NCBI GenBank assembly: GCA_017882945.1 | Contig: JADGON010000180.1 | Location: forward strand, 1-6,269 | DNA: 6,269 bases | From: Acidimicrobiia bacterium | GTDB taxonomy: Bacteria; Actinomycetota; Acidimicrobiia; IMCC26256; JAENVU01 | Reading direction: 5' to 3' | In this document: positions 4,592-6,269 of the stretch, in pieces | Position numbering within the stretch: position 1 is the first letter of the stretch | Layout: the number at the start of each line of letters is the position of its first letter | Program-made: the position numbers and the translations under genes | The notes under the pieces: generated by a model | What the model saw: only the letters and a program-made list of their open reading frames with translations | Databases searched by the model: none | Told to the model about the DNA's origin: nothing

Positions 4592-6269
4592 CGCGCGACC
4601 AGCAGACCGACGACAAGCGCCACGAACGCGTAGGCGAGGTAGCGGTGGACACTGCCGTTTTGGACCGCCCGCGCCCGCTCGCCCCACGCCCGGTACGCAC
4701 GGAGCACGGGCTGGTAGACGTGGTCCTCGATGCCGTCGCGGACCCCGGCGCGGAGCCGAATGGTGCGCTCGTACCAACGCGACTCGTCGGCGTGGGTGAC
4801 GTCGATGTCCAGGTCCGGTCGGAGAACGTCATCGAACACACGCTGCAGCGGCTCGGCAAACGAGCTGGCCGTGTACTCCATGCGCGCGGTCTGCAGCGCC
4901 CGCCCACACCCCCAGTTCTCGGCGCGTCGCCGGTCGCGAGCTGCGATCGTCACCCGCATGACGGCCAACACGGCGACCACTCCCCCGGCGAGCAGCAGCG
5001 CGATGAGCGTCGGGGACATCACCCCGCGGATGCCCCCAAGGTGCAACACGCCGCGCTCGACACTCACCGGTCGCTGAAGCACGCCGGTACCCGTCGCTCG
5101 CACCGCACGATCGAGCTGCGTGCTCAACAAGCTCGGGGCCACGCCGAGCGCGGCACAGCCGAGTGCGAGGAGACCCATGCCCCCGAGCATCGTCCCCGGC
5201 GACTCTCGGGCCTCCGCCGCCGCAGGTGATCTTGGGAGCGCGAGGAAGCCAGTGCCGAACGCCTTGACGAAGGTCGCCGCCGCGAGACCCGCGGTCAACG
5301 CGACGACGCCGACCGCCAAGGGCATCGTCACCGCGGCCGAGGCGACGTGACTCCCGCCGCCGGCCACGAGCCCCTGGAAGAGCATCCATTCGCTCACGAA
5401 GCCGTTGAGCGGTGGCAACGCCACGATGGCCAGCGCGCCGACGCCAAACAGCGCACCCGTCACCGGGAGGCGACGAAGCAGTCCACCCAGCTCGTCGAGG
5501 TTCCGGGTCCCCGCGGCCCGCAACACCGAACCTGCACCCAAGAAGAGCAGCCCCTTGAACAGCGCGTGATTGATCACCAGCAGCAGTGACGCCGCGAGCA
5601 GCACCCCGACGAGCGGGGTCGCGTGTTCCGCTCCCAACAACATCGCGCCGCCGACGCCGATGAGGATCAGGCCCATGTTCTCGGTGGTCGAGTACGCGAG
5701 AAGCACCTTGACATCGCTCGCGACGAGGGCGTGCAGGATCCCGAACAGTGCCGAGACCGCGCCGAGCGCCAGCACCACGAAGCCCCACCAGCGAGGGCCA
5801 CCACCGAGGATGTCGAGACCAACACGCATGATCCCGTACACGCCGAGCGTGACCATGACGCCGGACATGAGTGCCGAGACGTGGCTCGGGGCCTCCGGGT
5901 GGGCTCGGGGCAGCCAGACGTGCAGCGGCACGATTCCGGCCTTCGAACCGAACCCGATGAGCGCGAGCAGAAACACGACCGACCGCCATCCGGCGGGTAC
6001 GTGAGACGCTCCGGCTCGCATCGCTGCGAACGATTCGCCACCCGCCTGTCCCGCGAGCAGCGCGAACGCTACGAGGATGGCAACGAACCCGAGATGCGTC
6101 ATCACCCCGTACCACACCGCGGCCGTTCTGGCGCTGGCTCGCTCGCGGTGCTCCGTCGCGACGAGCAGCAACGACGTGAGCGCCATCAGCTCCCAGAGCA
6201 CCAGGAAGGTCGAGACGCTCGACGCGGCGGGCACCAGCAGCAAGCTGAGACAGAAGAGCGGAAAGATGG
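4588..6269 (-). CDS. hyfB: Hydrogenase-4 subunit B-like (HyfB/HycC) antiporter-like membrane subunit, 5' partial
   Basis: This is a proton-translocating, antiporter-like membrane subunit of a group 4 hydrogenase-type or Ehr complex, related to NuoL/M/N and MrpA/D. The reading frame is open to the right edge of the window. The 559 visible residues lack a start, and HyfB proteins are usually about 640-670 residues, so roughly 100 N-terminal residues are outside. Family motifs in visible numbering are the helix-5 glutamate in LWELMALTSL (E26), GSKAGIVPLHVWLPRAHPEA with lysine K109, then SHVSALMSGV, DVKVLLAYSTTENMG (K187), NHALFKG (H234, K238), SEWMLFQG (E293) and FVKAFG (K335). These are the charged residues of the half-channels in this family. 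The C-terminal part carries the HyfB signature ENWGCGRALQ...MEYTASSFAEPLQRVF, then a charged, mostly soluble segment and a last membrane helix ending in VVGLLVAR. The stop overlaps the next gene's start. NuoL of complex I is the main alternative, but the C-terminal signature and the neighbours favour HyfB. Confidence 0.95.
   Translation of the reverse strand, partial: IFPLFCLSLLLVPAASSVSTFLVLWELMALTSLLLVATEHRERASARTAAVWYGVMTHLGFVAILVAFALLAGQAGGESFAAMRAGASHVPAGWRSVVFLLALIGFGSKAGIVPLHVWLPRAHPEAPSHVSALMSGVMVTLGVYGIMRVGLDILGGGPRWWGFVVLALGAVSALFGILHALVASDVKVLLAYSTTENMGLILIGVGGAMLLGAEHATPLVGVLLAASLLLVINHALFKGLLFLGAGSVLRAAGTRNLDELGGLLRRLPVTGALFGVGALAIVALPPLNGFVSEWMLFQGLVAGGGSHVASAAVTMPLAVGVVALTAGLAAATFVKAFGTGFLALPRSPAAAEARESPGTMLGGMGLLALGCAALGVAPSLLSTQLDRAVRATGTGVLQRPVSVERGVLHLGGIRGVMSPTLIALLLAGGVVAVLAVMRVTIAARDRRRAENWGCGRALQTARMEYTASSFAEPLQRVFDDVLRPDLDIDVTHADESRWYERTIRLRAGVRDGIEDHVYQPVLRAYRAWGERARAVQNGSVHRYLAYAFVALVVGLLVAR

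Noticed and set aside
4592..4777. Upstream extension of hyfC
   Set aside because: It overlaps the hyfB C terminus, reads as low-complexity basic sequence, and would put a soluble stretch before the first helix found at the N terminus in the family.
1..6269. Complex I (nuo) operon
   Set aside because: NuoH, NuoK and NuoL/M-like parts are present, but NuoC and NuoD are fused, HyfE is present, the C+D gene comes last, and the HyfB and HyfG loops are of hydrogenase type.
1..6269. CRISPR arrays, tRNA genes, insertion sequences, terminators or promoters
   Set aside because: None was seen on either strand. The whole window is covered by overlapping coding sequence with no intergenic space.

Overview
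The window is one uninterrupted stretch of a GC-rich genome. Codon third positions are almost all G or C, which suggests an actinobacterium or another high-GC soil or groundwater lineage; I cannot place it more precisely. All five genes lie on the minus strand, so transcription runs from high to low coordinates. Both end genes are cut by the window. No RNA gene, mobile element, repeat array, promoter or terminator is visible, and no non-coding gap is longer than a few bases.

In order of transcription the genes are: (1) a large antiporter-like membrane subunit of HyfB/HycC type, 5' end missing (6269-4588); (2) a NuoH/HyfC/HycD membrane-anchor subunit (4591-3635); (3) a HyfE/HycP subunit with a NuoK-like C-terminal half (3638-2979); (4) a second antiporter-like subunit of HyfF/HycQ type (2979-1522); (5) a HyfG/HycE-type fusion of NuoC-like and NuoD-like domains, 3' end missing (1525-1). 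The junctions are ATGA, GTGA, TGATG and ATGA stop/start overlaps, so the genes are probably translated as one coupled unit. From memory, the gene content and order match the Mycobacterium tuberculosis Rv0083-Rv0087 cluster (HyfB-like, hycD, hycP, hycQ, hycE), and HyfD is absent in both.

Together these genes encode the membrane arm and part of the peripheral arm of a complex related to group 4 [NiFe] hydrogenases and to respiratory complex I. The key observation is that the hydrogenase-type large subunit has lost all four cysteines that would hold the Ni-Fe centre. The first motif reads ERISGDTAIGH where hydrogenases have a CGIC core, and the second reads LSYAGND where they have CxxC. The surrounding hydrogenase-type scaffold is intact, and so are the charged residues expected of proton channels in both antiporter-like subunits. 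This is therefore unlikely to be a hydrogenase. It fits the poorly understood class called energy-converting hydrogenase-related (Ehr) complexes, whose substrate is not established. The electron-transfer partners (a NuoB-like small subunit and possibly a ferredoxin-like subunit) are not in the window and should lie just outside it.
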